A stretch of DNA of 64,000 nt from an uncultured Bacteroidaceae bacterium. Lineage in GTDB: Bacteria; Bacteroidota; Bacteroidia; Bacteroidales; Bacteroidaceae. Of this stretch, positions 8,839-17,111 are shown in pieces; position 1 is the stretch's first letter, and the number at the start of each line of letters is the position of its first letter. The position numbers and the translations under genes were made by a program. The notes below the pieces were generated by a model. It saw nothing but the letters and a program-made list of their open reading frames with translations, made no database searches and had not been told where the DNA came from. The stretch is taken from the NCBI GenBank assembly GCA_934426255.1, contig CAKRYD010000009.1, positions 20,136 to 84,135 of the forward strand. The letters are read 5' to 3'.

Positions 8839-9231
8839 ATGATAGCAAGAAATCAGATTTACCGTTGCCCGGTTTGTGGCAACGTAGTGGAAGTGGTTAT
8901 CAGTGGCGGAGGTCATTTGATGTGTTGTGGCAAGCCCATGGAACTTCAAGCAGAAAACACGGTTGATGCGGCAAAGGAAAAGCATGTTCCCGTTGTAGAG
9001 AAGATAGAAGGGGGCTACAAGGTAACGGTTGGTAGCGTAGAGCATCCGATGCTTGACAACCACTATATTCAGTGGATAGAGCTTTTGACCAATGATGATA
9101 CCGCCCTTCGTCATTATTTGAAGCCCGGTGAAAAGCCAGTGGCCATATTTCATACAAAGGCCGCAGTAGTCAAGGTGCGTGAGTACTGCAACTTGCATGG
9201 TTTGTGGACTGCCGAGCTGTTTTGGGGCTGA
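8839..9231 (+). CDS. dfx: Desulfoferrodoxin (superoxide reductase, two-iron type)
   Basis: Reduces superoxide to peroxide without releasing oxygen, a defence suited to anaerobes. The 130-residue protein keeps both iron sites. The N-terminal desulforedoxin-like centre uses Cys10, Cys13, Cys29 and Cys30 (CPVCG and CCG). The catalytic Fe(His)4Cys centre is His49 in EKHVP, His69 in EHPM, His75 in DNHY, Cys117 and His120 in CNLH. Glu47-Lys48 before His49 are the usual lid residues. It stands alone, with a strong hairpin terminator after the stop. Confidence 0.96.
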   Translation: MIARNQIYRCPVCGNVVEVVISGGGHLMCCGKPMELQAENTVDAAKEKHVPVVEKIEGGYKVTVGSVEHPMLDNHYIQWIELLTNDDTALRHYLKPGEKPVAIFHTKAAVVKVREYCNLHGLWTAELFWG

Positions 9232-9244
9232 TGCCGTAAGCAAA

Positions 9245-9275
9245 GGAGGCCATTCGCTATCAACGAATGGCCTCC
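9245..9275 (+). terminator. Terminator after desulfoferrodoxin
   Basis: GGAGGCCATTCG (9245-9256) is perfectly inverted as CGAATGGCCTCC (9264-9275), with a 7-base loop and a short AT-rich tail. Confidence 0.8.
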
Positions 9276-9394
9276 ATTTATGATGTATGCCACAATTTAG
9301 GCAAAGGAGCATCTCTTGCATGAATTGAGACTTCATATTCCGATAAAATAGATATGAAAGATCGAAAAACTCACGCAGGATACAAAAAATATAT

Positions 9395-9402
9395 TACCTT
9401 TG
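9395..9402 (+). promoter_or_regulatory. -7 box for tRNA-Ser
   Basis: TACCTTTG, 47 bases before the mature tRNA 5' end. The precursor would carry a leader of about 40 bases. Confidence 0.5.
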
Positions 9403-9449
9403 CACTGCATTGTTCGGGGTAATTCCCGATGCAAAACATATCAACCAAA

Positions 9450-9537
9450 GGAAAGATGCTCGAGTGGTTGAAGAGGCACGCCTGGAAAGCGTGTATACCC
9501 CTAAAGGGTATCGGGGGTTCGAATCCCCCTCTTTCCG
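9450..9537 (+). tRNA. tRNA-Ser (anticodon GGA)
   Basis: The acceptor GGAAAGA (9450-9456) pairs with TCTTTCC (9530-9536), followed by discriminator G and no encoded CCA. The anticodon stem CACGC/GCGTG encloses loop CTGGAAA with GGA at 9484-9486. A long variable arm (ATACCCCTAAAGGGTAT region) marks the class II Ser/Leu type, and the T-arm is GGGGGTTCGAATCCCCC. It reads UCC and UCU codons. The open frame running through it is an artefact. Confidence 0.96.
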
Positions 9538-9540
9538 CAA

Positions 9541-9592
9541 AAGAAATCTGCTCTAAAAGAATTGGATACAATTTATTTAGAGCAGATTTCTT
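9541..9592 (+). terminator. Terminator after tRNA-Ser
   Basis: AAGAAATCTGCTCTAAA (9541-9557) is perfectly inverted at 9576-9592, right after the tRNA. Confidence 0.8.
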
Positions 9593-9670
9593 ATTTAGAA
9601 CTGAAATTGAAGCATTTAACCGGAGTTGGCTTTTATCGGCTGCAAATGGTGCTGTTTCGATTATAAGTGC

Positions 9671-9678
9671 TAACTTTG
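9671..9678 (+). promoter_or_regulatory. -7 box for the membrane protein-thyA-folA operon
   Basis: TAACTTTG ends 5 bases before the ATG at 9684, so the mRNA may be leaderless. Confidence 0.55.
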
Positions 9679-9683
9679 CACTT

Positions 9684-10292
9684 ATGAAAAGAATATTCCC
9701 CATATTGTTCTTTTGGATCGGTTGGCTTTGCATAGATGGCAGTTTTGTGCGAGCCCAAATACAACCGTCGACAAGCGGTGTGACGGTTGTATCGGATACT
9801 ACCGACATCGATGACAGTGTAGTATATTCCGATGAAGACAGCGATGCAACGCAGGAGATTACATCGAATAATTGGGGATTGGACTGTTTATACAACTTTA
9901 GCCCCCATTTGTTCAAATTCTTTGGCGTAAGTGCTCTTGGCATGTTTATCGCGTGTCTGATAGGCTTAGTGTTGATGGTTTTTGCTCCTGTGTTGCTAAT
10001 TGCGCTCGTGTTGTATCTGCTACTTAGAAAGCGAAGCGGCAGGACAGTGAGCGCACGGCAACAAGAGGGAACTACAGTCGTGGGGAATGACACACACACA
10101 TCTAATGAAAAGAAGGAAAAGGCTATTCTGCACATTGCCACCGGTGTAGGCATCAGCTTGGCTATGTATATATTGGATATATTTGGGAGCAGTTTGGGGA
10201 TGGCAATAGGTGTATTGATTGCCTGCTATGGCGTGGGCGAATTGGTGAATGCCTGCCGAGGAGGCAATCAAGGAAAAAGAAAGAATAGATGA
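9684..10292 (+). CDS. Unrecognised membrane protein upstream of thyA
   Basis: I do not recognise a family. The 202-residue product has an N-terminal hydrophobic signal-like segment (about 5-24, ending VRAQ), an acidic, Ser/Thr-rich stretch (about 28-62), and two adjacent hydrophobic blocks at about 78-115. A basic, polar linker follows (RKRSGR to KKEK), then a hydrophobic C-terminal region (about 147-190) with glycine-rich helices. A start further upstream would run through the tRNA; the -7 box at 9671 supports 9684. Its last four bases overlap the thyA start (ATGA), so it is translationally coupled to thyA. That suggests shared expression, not a known shared function. Confidence 0.7.
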   Translation: MKRIFPILFFWIGWLCIDGSFVRAQIQPSTSGVTVVSDTTDIDDSVVYSDEDSDATQEITSNNWGLDCLYNFSPHLFKFFGVSALGMFIACLIGLVLMVFAPVLLIALVLYLLLRKRSGRTVSARQQEGTTVVGNDTHTSNEKKEKAILHIATGVGISLAMYILDIFGSSLGMAIGVLIACYGVGELVNACRGGNQGKRKNR

Positions 10293-11083
10293 AACAATAT
10301 TTGGACTTGTGCCGGCGTATTTTGCGCGAAGGCATATTGAAGGAAGACAGGACGGGGACTGGTACAATAAGCGTATTCGGCCACCAAATGCGTTTTAATC
10401 TGGATGACGGTTTTCCATTGCTGACAACGAAGAAGCTGCATCTGAAATCAATCATTTACGAGCTGTTGTGGTTTCTGCGGGGCGATACAAATGTGCACTA
10501 TTTGCAGGAACATGGGGTGCGCATTTGGAATGAGTGGGCAGACGAAAATGGCGAGCTTGGACATATCTATGGTTACCAGTGGCGTTCGTGGCCCGATTAT
10601 GCGGGAGGATCGATTGACCAGATTCAACGAGCTGTAGACGATATCAGGAACCATCCCGATTCGCGCCGCATTGTTGTGAATGCCTGGAATGTGGGTGATT
10701 TGGACAATATGAACCTGCCGCCTTGCCACATGTTTTTCCAGTTTTATGTGGCCGATGGTCGATTGAGTCTTCAAATGTATCAGCGTTCGGCTGATACATT
10801 TTTAGGCGTTCCTTTCAATATTGCGTCATATGCCTTGCTGTTGCAAATGATGGCTCAGGTGACGGGGCTGAAGCCCGGCTACTTTGTTCATACCACCGGT
10901 GACACACATATCTATCGCAATCATTTGGAACAGGTGAAGTTGCAATTGGAACGTGAACCGCGGCCGTTGCCTACAATGAAGATAAATCCGGATGTAAAGG
11001 ATATTTTCGATTTCAAATATGAGGATTTTGAATTGACAAACTATCATCCGTGGCCTCATATAGCAGGCAAGGTTTCGGTATAG
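10289..11083 (+). CDS. thyA: Thymidylate synthase
   Basis: Methylates dUMP to dTMP with 5,10-methylenetetrahydrofolate, producing dihydrofolate. The 264-residue protein is the same length as the E. coli enzyme and has the nucleophile Cys146 in NLPPCHMFFQFYV. RTGTGTISVFG near residue 21, the QRSADTFLGVPFNIASYA dUMP-binding stretch and the C-terminal MKINPDVKDIFDFKYEDFELTNYH region are all intact. folA begins 10 bases after the stop, so the dihydrofolate it makes is recycled by the next gene product. Confidence 0.97.
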   Translation: MKQYLDLCRRILREGILKEDRTGTGTISVFGHQMRFNLDDGFPLLTTKKLHLKSIIYELLWFLRGDTNVHYLQEHGVRIWNEWADENGELGHIYGYQWRSWPDYAGGSIDQIQRAVDDIRNHPDSRRIVVNAWNVGDLDNMNLPPCHMFFQFYVADGRLSLQMYQRSADTFLGVPFNIASYALLLQMMAQVTGLKPGYFVHTTGDTHIYRNHLEQVKLQLEREPRPLPTMKINPDVKDIFDFKYEDFELTNYHPWPHIAGKVSV

Positions 11084-11093
11084 TAATAGCGCT

Positions 11094-11591
11094 ATGGAGC
11101 ATAAGATTAATATAATTGTGTGCATTGCCCGAAACAATGCCATTGGTAAAGACAACAGGTTACTCTACCGTTTAAGAGACGACTTGAGGCGTTTCAAGGC
11201 CTTGACGACAGGACACACAGTGCTGATGGGGCGGCATACTTTTGAGTCGTTGCCCAAAGGAGCATTGCCCAATCGGCGCAACATCGTGCTGACGACGCAA
11301 GAACTCCAGTGGCCGCAAACTGAGACTTATGCTTCTATGCAAGAGGCGTTGGAACATTGCAGACCGGACGAAGAAATATTCGTTATCGGTGGCAGCTCTG
11401 TTTATAATGAAGCATTGCCGTTGGCGCAAACTTTGTACTTGACGGAGGTTGATGACATTCCGGAATCTGCCGATACGTTTTTCCCCACTATTGACAAGAC
11501 CGAGTGGAATGAGACCGAAAGGCAATGCCATCAGTCGGATGAACACAATGAAAAGCCTTTCAGCTTTGTTGTACTCAAAAGAAAAGCATAA
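11094..11591 (+). CDS. folA: Dihydrofolate reductase
   Basis: Reduces dihydrofolate with NADPH. The 165-residue protein shows IVCIARNNAIGKDNRLLYRLRDDLRRFKALT at the N-terminus, with the acidic active-site residue in the RDDL turn. GHTVLMGRHTFESLP binds NADPH and FVIGGSSVYNEALP is the family's central GG motif. It is last in the membrane protein-thyA-folA operon. I see no clear hairpin terminator before the B12 riboswitch promoter at 11735. Confidence 0.96.
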   Translation: MEHKINIIVCIARNNAIGKDNRLLYRLRDDLRRFKALTTGHTVLMGRHTFESLPKGALPNRRNIVLTTQELQWPQTETYASMQEALEHCRPDEEIFVIGGSSVYNEALPLAQTLYLTEVDDIPESADTFFPTIDKTEWNETERQCHQSDEHNEKPFSFVVLKRKA

Positions 11592-11734
11592 GCATAGAAG
11601 TGAATGGATAAATCGGAAAACTTTTAGGTGGGAAACAAAATATAAGCAAATGATTATTAGTTATATGGTGCTTTGAAATGGAAAACTTTCAAAGAAAATC
11701 GCTCGAAAAACTTTTCCGTATTGAAAATTTACAT

Positions 11735-11742
11735 TACTTTTG
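11735..11742 (+). promoter_or_regulatory. -7 box for the riboswitch-nrdDG transcript
   Basis: TACTTTTG, just before the riboswitch aptamer. A CTTTTC run about 20 bases upstream (11711-11716) may act as the -33 element. Confidence 0.6.
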
Positions 11743-11749
11743 CATGCAG

Positions 11750-11905
11750 TTCATAGGTTCATGCTGAGGCATGATAAAAGGGAATCCGGTGTAAATCCGG
11801 AGCTATACCCGTAGCTGTGAGTTCAAGCATGGAGGTTGTATAAACGCCACTGGTCAATACCGGGAAGGCACAACCTTTCGGAACAAGTCAGAAGACCTGC
11901 CATGG
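11750..11905 (+). ncRNA. Cobalamin (B12) riboswitch upstream of nrdD
   Basis: The conserved cobalamin aptamer signatures appear in order. They are AAAAGGGAATCCGGTG (11776-11791) with AAATCCGGAGCTATACCCG, the B12 box GCCACTG at 11846-11852, then AATACCGGGAAGGC, and the closing AAGTCAGAAGACCTGCC ending at 11901. It lies between a promoter box and the nrdD ATG at 12056, leaving about 150 bases for the expression platform. No strong terminator is visible there, so control may be at translation initiation. Known cobalamin riboswitches repress when B12 is abundant. Confidence 0.93.
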
Positions 11906-12055
11906 ACAATAGATTTTACAGAGCTTTCGGGAACAAAAGCGGTAAAAGCGCCATTCATATCATCGGCATATACGTGCCGGTTCTTGTATTCGCGTTTCCG
12001 TGTTGTACGTTCGAAGGCTTCTGCTAACGGCAAAAACATTCAAAGCATTGAAATA

Positions 12056-14179
12056 ATGAGTGCAAGTATCTTTATCGTCAAGAGAGACGGAAAACGCGAA
12101 TCGTTTTCCATTGAAAAAATCAAGAACGCCATCAGAAAGGCATTCTTGTCGGTAGGAAGTTATGCCACCGAAGAAGATCTCACAAGTATATTATCACGTG
12201 TAGTTATCCAAAATGGAATGTCTGTTGAGGAAATTCAAAACCAGATTGAAATTTCACTCATGGCCGATCGCTATTTCAAGGTAGCTAAATCCTATATGCT
12301 TTATCGTCAAAGGCATACGGAAGATCGTGAAACCCGTGACCACTTGCAGTTTTTGATTGACTATTGTGCGGCTGCCAATCCGGCCACCGGCAGTAAATTT
12401 GATGCTAATGCCAATGTGGAACAGAAAAACATTGCGACGCTTATCGGTGAGTTGCCGAAGAAAAGCTTTATTCGCCTGAATCGCCGTCTGCTAACCGACA
12501 GAATCAAGGAAATGTATGGCAAGGAAACCGCAGACAAATATCTGCGTTTGCTGCAGCATCATTTTATCTATAAAAATGATGAGACCAATTTGGCCAACTA
12601 TTGTGCCAGTATTACGATGTATCCCTGGTTGCTTTCCGGTACATTAGCCATTGGCGGCAACTCGACAGCACCGACTAATTTGAAATCGTTTTGCGGTGGA
12701 TTTGTCAACATGGTATTCATCGTGTCAAGTATGCTTAGCGGAGCTTGTGCTACCCCTGAATTTCTGATGTATCTCAATTATTTCATCGCCAAAGAATATG
12801 GAGAGGATTATTATCTGCATTCCGAAAAGATTGTGGACTTGTCTATGAAGCAACGTAGCATAGACAAGATTATCACCGACTGTTTTGAACAGATAGTTTA
12901 TTCAATCAATCAGCCGACCGGCGCACGGAATTTTCAAGCTGTATTCTGGAATATATCCTACTATGATAAACACTACTTTGAAAGTTTGTTTGGTGAGTTT
13001 CGGTTCCCTGATGGCAGTAAACCTCAATGGGGGTCTTTGAGCTGGCTGCAAAAGCGGTTTATGAAATGGTTTAATAAGGAGCGGACGAAGACGGTGCTTA
13101 CCTTTCCCGTGGAAACCATGGCACTCCTTACGGAAAACGGTGATGTAAAAGATCGGGAATATGGCGATTGGACAGCTCAGATGTATTCGGAAGGACACTC
13201 GTTCTTTACATATATGAGTGATAATGCCGATTCGTTGAGTAGCTGCTGTCGTCTGCGCAATGAAATTCAAGACAACGGATTCAGTTACACATTAGGTGCC
13301 GGTGGGGTCTCGACTGGTTCAAAGAGCGTGCTTACCATCAATTTGAATCGCTGCATTCAAGAAGCAGCGCGCCGCAATGAGCCCTATCTTGATTTCCTTT
13401 CCGATATCGTAGACCTTACTCATAAGGTACAATTGGCCTATAATGAAAATTTGAAAGCCTTGGCATCGAAAGGCATGTTGCCGCTGTTTGATGCCGGTTA
13501 TATTAACATCAAGCGGCAGTATCTTACTATTGGTGTCAACGGCTTGGTAGAGGCTGCCGAGTTTTTAGGCATTCCCATTAATGACAATCCCAAATATGCA
13601 GAGTTTGTGCAAAGTGTGTTGGGACTTATAGAAAAGTACAACAAGCAATATCGTTCAAAGGACATATTGTTTAATTGTGAAATGATTCCGGCTGAAAATG
13701 TCGGGGTGAAACATGCGAAATGGGACAGCGAAGATGGGTATAAGGTTGCTCGTGACTGTTACAACAGCTACTTTTATGTTGTAGAAGATGAATCGCTCAA
13801 CTTGATAGATAAATTCCGATTGCACGGCCGTAAGTACATTGAGCATTTGACCGGTGGGTCGGCTCTGCATGCCAATTTGGAAGAACATTTGAGTAAGGCG
13901 CAGTATCGGCAGTTGCTCCGAATAGCAGCAATAGAAGGCTGCAATTACTTTACATTCAATATACCCAATACAATTTGCAATGATTGCGGGCATATTGACA
14001 AACGCTATCTGAAAGAATGTCCCGAATGCCATAGTAAAAACATAGACTATATGACTCGTATCATCGGGTATATGAAACGTATCAGCAATTTCTCTTTGCC
14101 TCGGCAGTCTGAGGCAGCGAAAAGGTATTATGCTCCTGCTGAAAATATTTTTGGAAGCAACGAAAGAAACAATGCTTAA
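12056..14179 (+). CDS. nrdD: Anaerobic (class III) ribonucleoside-triphosphate reductase
   Basis: Makes deoxynucleotides from ribonucleoside triphosphates with a glycyl radical and no B12. The 707-residue protein has an N-terminal ATP-cone (about 5-95, FIVKRDGKRESFSIEKIKNAI). The active-site cysteines lie in the LKSFCGGF and SSCCRLR segments, and a four-cysteine zinc site sits in CNDCGHIDKRYLKECPEC. The radical Gly671 is in RIIGYMKRISNFSLPRQ. I chose the ATG at 12056; an in-frame TTG at 11984 falls in the riboswitch region and adds nothing conserved. The C-terminus overlaps nrdG by 8 bases. A B12 riboswitch precedes it. Confidence 0.97.
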   Translation: MSASIFIVKRDGKRESFSIEKIKNAIRKAFLSVGSYATEEDLTSILSRVVIQNGMSVEEIQNQIEISLMADRYFKVAKSYMLYRQRHTEDRETRDHLQFLIDYCAAANPATGSKFDANANVEQKNIATLIGELPKKSFIRLNRRLLTDRIKEMYGKETADKYLRLLQHHFIYKNDETNLANYCASITMYPWLLSGTLAIGGNSTAPTNLKSFCGGFVNMVFIVSSMLSGACATPEFLMYLNYFIAKEYGEDYYLHSEKIVDLSMKQRSIDKIITDCFEQIVYSINQPTGARNFQAVFWNISYYDKHYFESLFGEFRFPDGSKPQWGSLSWLQKRFMKWFNKERTKTVLTFPVETMALLTENGDVKDREYGDWTAQMYSEGHSFFTYMSDNADSLSSCCRLRNEIQDNGFSYTLGAGGVSTGSKSVLTINLNRCIQEAARRNEPYLDFLSDIVDLTHKVQLAYNENLKALASKGMLPLFDAGYINIKRQYLTIGVNGLVEAAEFLGIPINDNPKYAEFVQSVLGLIEKYNKQYRSKDILFNCEMIPAENVGVKHAKWDSEDGYKVARDCYNSYFYVVEDESLNLIDKFRLHGRKYIEHLTGGSALHANLEEHLSKAQYRQLLRIAAIEGCNYFTFNIPNTICNDCGHIDKRYLKECPECHSKNIDYMTRIIGYMKRISNFSLPRQSEAAKRYYAPAENIFGSNERNNA

Positions 14180-14639
14180 ATTCTATAACTACGACATTGT
14201 ATTTCAGGAAATACCCGATGAAACGACATTGGCCGTCAATATTTGCAACTGCCCCAACCACTGTGCCGGTTGCCATAGCCCACATTTGTGGAAAGACGAG
14301 GGCACTCCATTGACAACCGATGGCATGGATATACTGATAAAGCAATATGAGGGTTTAATTACCTGTGTGTGTTTCATGGGCGGTGATGCCGAGCCCGAGC
14401 AGATTAACCGTTTCGCATCATATCTGCGAATCAACTATCCTACGTTGAAGACTGCTTGGTATTCTGGACGCGACGTGCTGTCCGTTGCTATCGACAAGAA
14501 CAATTTTGATTTCATTAAAACAGGACATTACGAAGAGAGTTTGGGCGGATTAAAGTCTTTGAATACCAACCAAAGGCTGTATAAGATTTTACCTGACGGT
14601 AGTCAAGAAGATATTACATCCATGTTTTGGAAACAATGA
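14172..14639 (+). CDS. nrdG: Anaerobic ribonucleotide reductase activase (radical SAM)
   Basis: Generates the glycyl radical on NrdD using SAM and a [4Fe-4S] cluster. The 155-residue protein carries the radical-SAM motif Cys27-x3-Cys31-x2-Cys34 (CPNHCAGC), then the HSPHLW segment typical of NrdG, and a VCFMGGDAEP strand. The ATG at 14172 lies inside the end of nrdD, so translation is coupled. The longer open frame from 14130 is not needed. Two hairpins follow the stop. Confidence 0.95.
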   Translation: MLKFYNYDIVFQEIPDETTLAVNICNCPNHCAGCHSPHLWKDEGTPLTTDGMDILIKQYEGLITCVCFMGGDAEPEQINRFASYLRINYPTLKTAWYSGRDVLSVAIDKNNFDFIKTGHYEESLGGLKSLNTNQRLYKILPDGSQEDITSMFWKQ

Positions 14640-14649
14640 AAGAACAGGG

Positions 14650-14695
14650 CAACGCCGACAATCTCCACTATCGGTGTTGACCTTTTCTTTTCCTA
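14650..14695 (+). terminator. Terminator after nrdG
   Basis: CAACGCCGA (14650-14658) pairs with TCGGTGTTG (14671-14679), followed by CCTTTTCTTTT. Confidence 0.75.
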
Positions 14696-14701
14696 AGCAG
14701 C

Positions 14702-14760
14702 AGAAAGGCAGGTGTCATTTTCTATGGATTAGGTTATGACACGCCTTTCTTGTTTTTCTT
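14702..14760 (+). terminator. Second hairpin terminator
   Basis: AGAAAGGCAGGTGTCAT (14702-14718) pairs with ATGACACGCCTTTCT (14736-14750), followed by TGTTTTTCTTG. It backs up the nrdG terminator and isolates the fasciclin gene. Confidence 0.75.
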
Positions 14761-14781
14761 GCTTTCTTTTTTTGAAAAAAT

Positions 14782-14792
14782 CCCCCCCCCCC
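14782..14792 (+). repeat. Homopolymer of 11 C beside a promoter
   Basis: Eleven consecutive C residues lie 4 bases upstream of a TTG (14797-14799) that is spaced 20 bases from the TACATTTG box. Such tracts change length by slippage during replication. Confidence 0.9.
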
Positions 14793-14796
14793 TTAC

Positions 14797-14827
14797 TTGC
14801 ATGATTGAAATGTTCTCTGTACATTTG
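14797..14827 (+). promoter_or_regulatory. Promoter of the first fasciclin lipoprotein gene
   Basis: The -33 element TTG is at 14797-14799 and the -7 box TACATTTG at 14820-14827, spaced 20 bases, which matches the Bacteroidetes consensus. Confidence 0.6.
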
Positions 14828-14873
14828 CAAGCGAGAGTAGAAATGAAGCATAATTTTAAAACATAACAAACTG

Positions 14874-16922
14874 ATGAAAATCAAAAGACTCTTTATTGTT
14901 GCATTAGGCCTGTTGGCTTTAATGACAAGCTGCCGCGACGAAGTGGACGATAGTGATTTGTATACATTCACAGGGGAAACGGCTTATGGATTCCTTGCCG
15001 ATTCAAAGGACTTTACCGATTTTGCTTACATCCTGTCAAAGGTGAAGCTTAGTGAAAAATCAACATCTACAATTTCTGAATTGCTTTCGGCACGAGGAAA
15101 TTATACGGTGTTTGCTCCTTCCAATGAAGCTATTGGACATTACCTTGATTCTCTCTACAACACCAAAGGATACGACATTACGCAGATTCCCGATTCAACT
15201 GCAGAGTCTATAGCCAAGAACAGCATTATCGATAACAAGGATGGCAATCCCTATCTCTCCACCGACTTTGTAGTGGGAGCGTTGGGGACCACTAATATGA
15301 ACAGCCGTTATATTCAAATTGATTATGCCAACGAGGCGGATGGGAAATTGATAACCCGTGTAAATACCAATTCAAAGATAATTACTCCCGACAACGAAGT
15401 TTATAATGGTGTTGTCCATACCATCGATCATGTCATTGACATGAGCAGTTCTACGTTGCCCGATCTTATCAAAAGAACAGACAATCTGCGCATATTCGCA
15501 AAATTATTGGAACTGACGGGATGGGCCGACTCTATGCTTGAATATATTGACCGTTATTATGAAGAAAATCATCCTGTAATGGGTAATATAGACAAGGGAG
15601 GTAGTTATGCCGAAGGTGAAATGGGACCTACTCCCGAGCACCGTTTTATAGGCTATACGGCTTTTGTGGAAACCGACAGCGTGTTTGAAGCGCAATGGGG
15701 CATTCCTGCGCCAAAGATCGTAGGTGGGAATGTCGAGAATTATGATGAAATTATCCCCGAAATCATTGAAAAATGCAAAGAAGCCTATCCTAATGCTACG
15801 AGCGAGGATCTCAAGAGCCAGGACAATGCAGTCAACCAGTTCGTATCATATCATCTATTGCCTATGCGTATCATATTTAATAAGCTTGTTGTTCACAAGA
15901 CCGAAATCGGATATGCATGGAAGAGTCCGGAAAATCTCACTATAGATTGTTGGGAATACTATGAGACGATGGGTAAACCACGCCGTTTGCTCAAGCTGAC
16001 CGAAGGTTCACAAACCGAAGGCAAACGCATTAACCGTCATGCCACGTATGACAATGGGTTCTATGGCAACTATCGCGAAACATCGTGTGACAGGAAAGGC
16101 GCACGAGTTTACGAAAGCAACGGGAACTTGGTGACAAATGCGCTTAATGGTTTCTATTACCCCATTGACGAAGTGCTGGTCTATGATAATGATGTTCCCA
16201 ACAAGGTTTTGAACGAGCGCCTGCGTTTTGACTTTTCGGCCATTTGTCCCGATTTGATGACCAATGGTATCCGTCAAATGAATCAAGACGATCCTTGGAT
16301 ACCCATTCCTCAAGGTTACTTGAAGAACTGGTGGTATACAGAAGATACCTATTGGCGTTATGCTCCTTATTACAATACAAGCATCGACAATTATCAATGT
16401 GATGAGATCAATATCCTTGGGCAATACGATTTTACTTTCAAGTTGCCACCGGTACCTTATGCAGGAACATGGGAGTTCCGCATCTGTGCTCCGGAAGTGC
16501 AACACTTCGGGATGTTCCAACCCTACATAGGAACTGACCGCAACAATTTGTCCCCGATTGGATTGCCGCTTGACTTCCGCTTGCCTTCGAGCAATCCCAC
16601 CATAGGCTGGAAGGCCGATACCAATGATTTGGATGAAAACAGGGAAATAGACAAGGATATGCGCAATCACGGTTATATGAAAAACATCATGCACGACGGG
16701 CATACCAGCGGAAGTGCTGTGAGCTTGCCACTGCGTGCCGTACAGGGAGATTATATCAGGTTGAGAAAAATATTGTGGAGCGGATATATGTCACCCGATG
16801 AAACCTACTATGTGCGTTTCAAGTCTGTATTGGAAAACACCCGTACCTGCTGTATGCTTGATTTCTTTGAAATAGTTCCGAAGTCAGTCTACAACGGAGC
16901 CACGGAAGAAGATCCATGGTGA
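14874..16922 (+). CDS. Fasciclin (FAS1)-domain surface lipoprotein, copy 1
   Basis: A 682-residue lipoprotein. The signal peptide ends in a lipobox at Cys20 (LMTSC), followed by acidic residues (RDEVDDSD) of the kind that send Bacteroidetes lipoproteins to the cell surface. Residues of about 28-190 form a FAS1-like domain: YILSKVKLSEKS, the ARGNYTVFAPSNEAI motif and the NEVYNGVVHTIDHVI motif. A second divergent FAS1-like region follows (about 205-450, ending NGFYYPIDEVLVYD). The last ~200 residues are an uncharacterised beta-rich region ending EDPW. FAS1 proteins commonly mediate adhesion; the ligand here is unknown. The next gene is a close paralogue. Confidence 0.88.
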   Translation: MKIKRLFIVALGLLALMTSCRDEVDDSDLYTFTGETAYGFLADSKDFTDFAYILSKVKLSEKSTSTISELLSARGNYTVFAPSNEAIGHYLDSLYNTKGYDITQIPDSTAESIAKNSIIDNKDGNPYLSTDFVVGALGTTNMNSRYIQIDYANEADGKLITRVNTNSKIITPDNEVYNGVVHTIDHVIDMSSSTLPDLIKRTDNLRIFAKLLELTGWADSMLEYIDRYYEENHPVMGNIDKGGSYAEGEMGPTPEHRFIGYTAFVETDSVFEAQWGIPAPKIVGGNVENYDEIIPEIIEKCKEAYPNATSEDLKSQDNAVNQFVSYHLLPMRIIFNKLVVHKTEIGYAWKSPENLTIDCWEYYETMGKPRRLLKLTEGSQTEGKRINRHATYDNGFYGNYRETSCDRKGARVYESNGNLVTNALNGFYYPIDEVLVYDNDVPNKVLNERLRFDFSAICPDLMTNGIRQMNQDDPWIPIPQGYLKNWWYTEDTYWRYAPYYNTSIDNYQCDEINILGQYDFTFKLPPVPYAGTWEFRICAPEVQHFGMFQPYIGTDRNNLSPIGLPLDFRLPSSNPTIGWKADTNDLDENREIDKDMRNHGYMKNIMHDGHTSGSAVSLPLRAVQGDYIRLRKILWSGYMSPDETYYVRFKSVLENTRTCCMLDFFEIVPKSVYNGATEEDPW

Positions 16923-16942
16923 TTCCTCTATCTGCATAGGCT

Positions 16943-16975
16943 AAGGGGTATGTCTGAGCAAAAGGCATACCCCTT
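16943..16975 (+). terminator. Terminator between the fasciclin genes
   Basis: AAGGGGTATG (16943-16952) pairs with CATACCCCTT (16966-16975), so the two paralogues are probably separate transcripts. Confidence 0.7.
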
Positions 16976-17038
16976 TGTCGTACCCGTTAAAAAAACACAA
17001 ATTTTATTGGCCTGCTATGAATTAGTCCGATTAAGGCT

Positions 17039-17068
17039 TTTGAACAGTCATCGTTTTTTGTACATTTG
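17039..17068 (+). promoter_or_regulatory. Promoter of the second fasciclin gene
   Basis: TTTG at 17039-17042 and TACATTTG at 17061-17068, spaced 18 bases. The -7 box is identical to that of copy 1, but there is no poly-C tract. Confidence 0.6.
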
Positions 17069-17111
17069 TATGCGATTACATGTCTTGAATAACATTTAGC
17101 ACACATAATAT

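Noticed and set aside
9429..9683. Open frame running through tRNA-Ser into the thyA-linked membrane gene
   Set aside because: It starts upstream of and reads through the tRNA. A promoter box at 9671 and a signal-like start at 9684 define the real gene.
16008..16703. 231-codon minus-strand frame opposite the fasciclin gene
   Set aside because: It is a shadow of a clear coding frame; the paralogue at 18.2-18.7 kb shows the same shadow.
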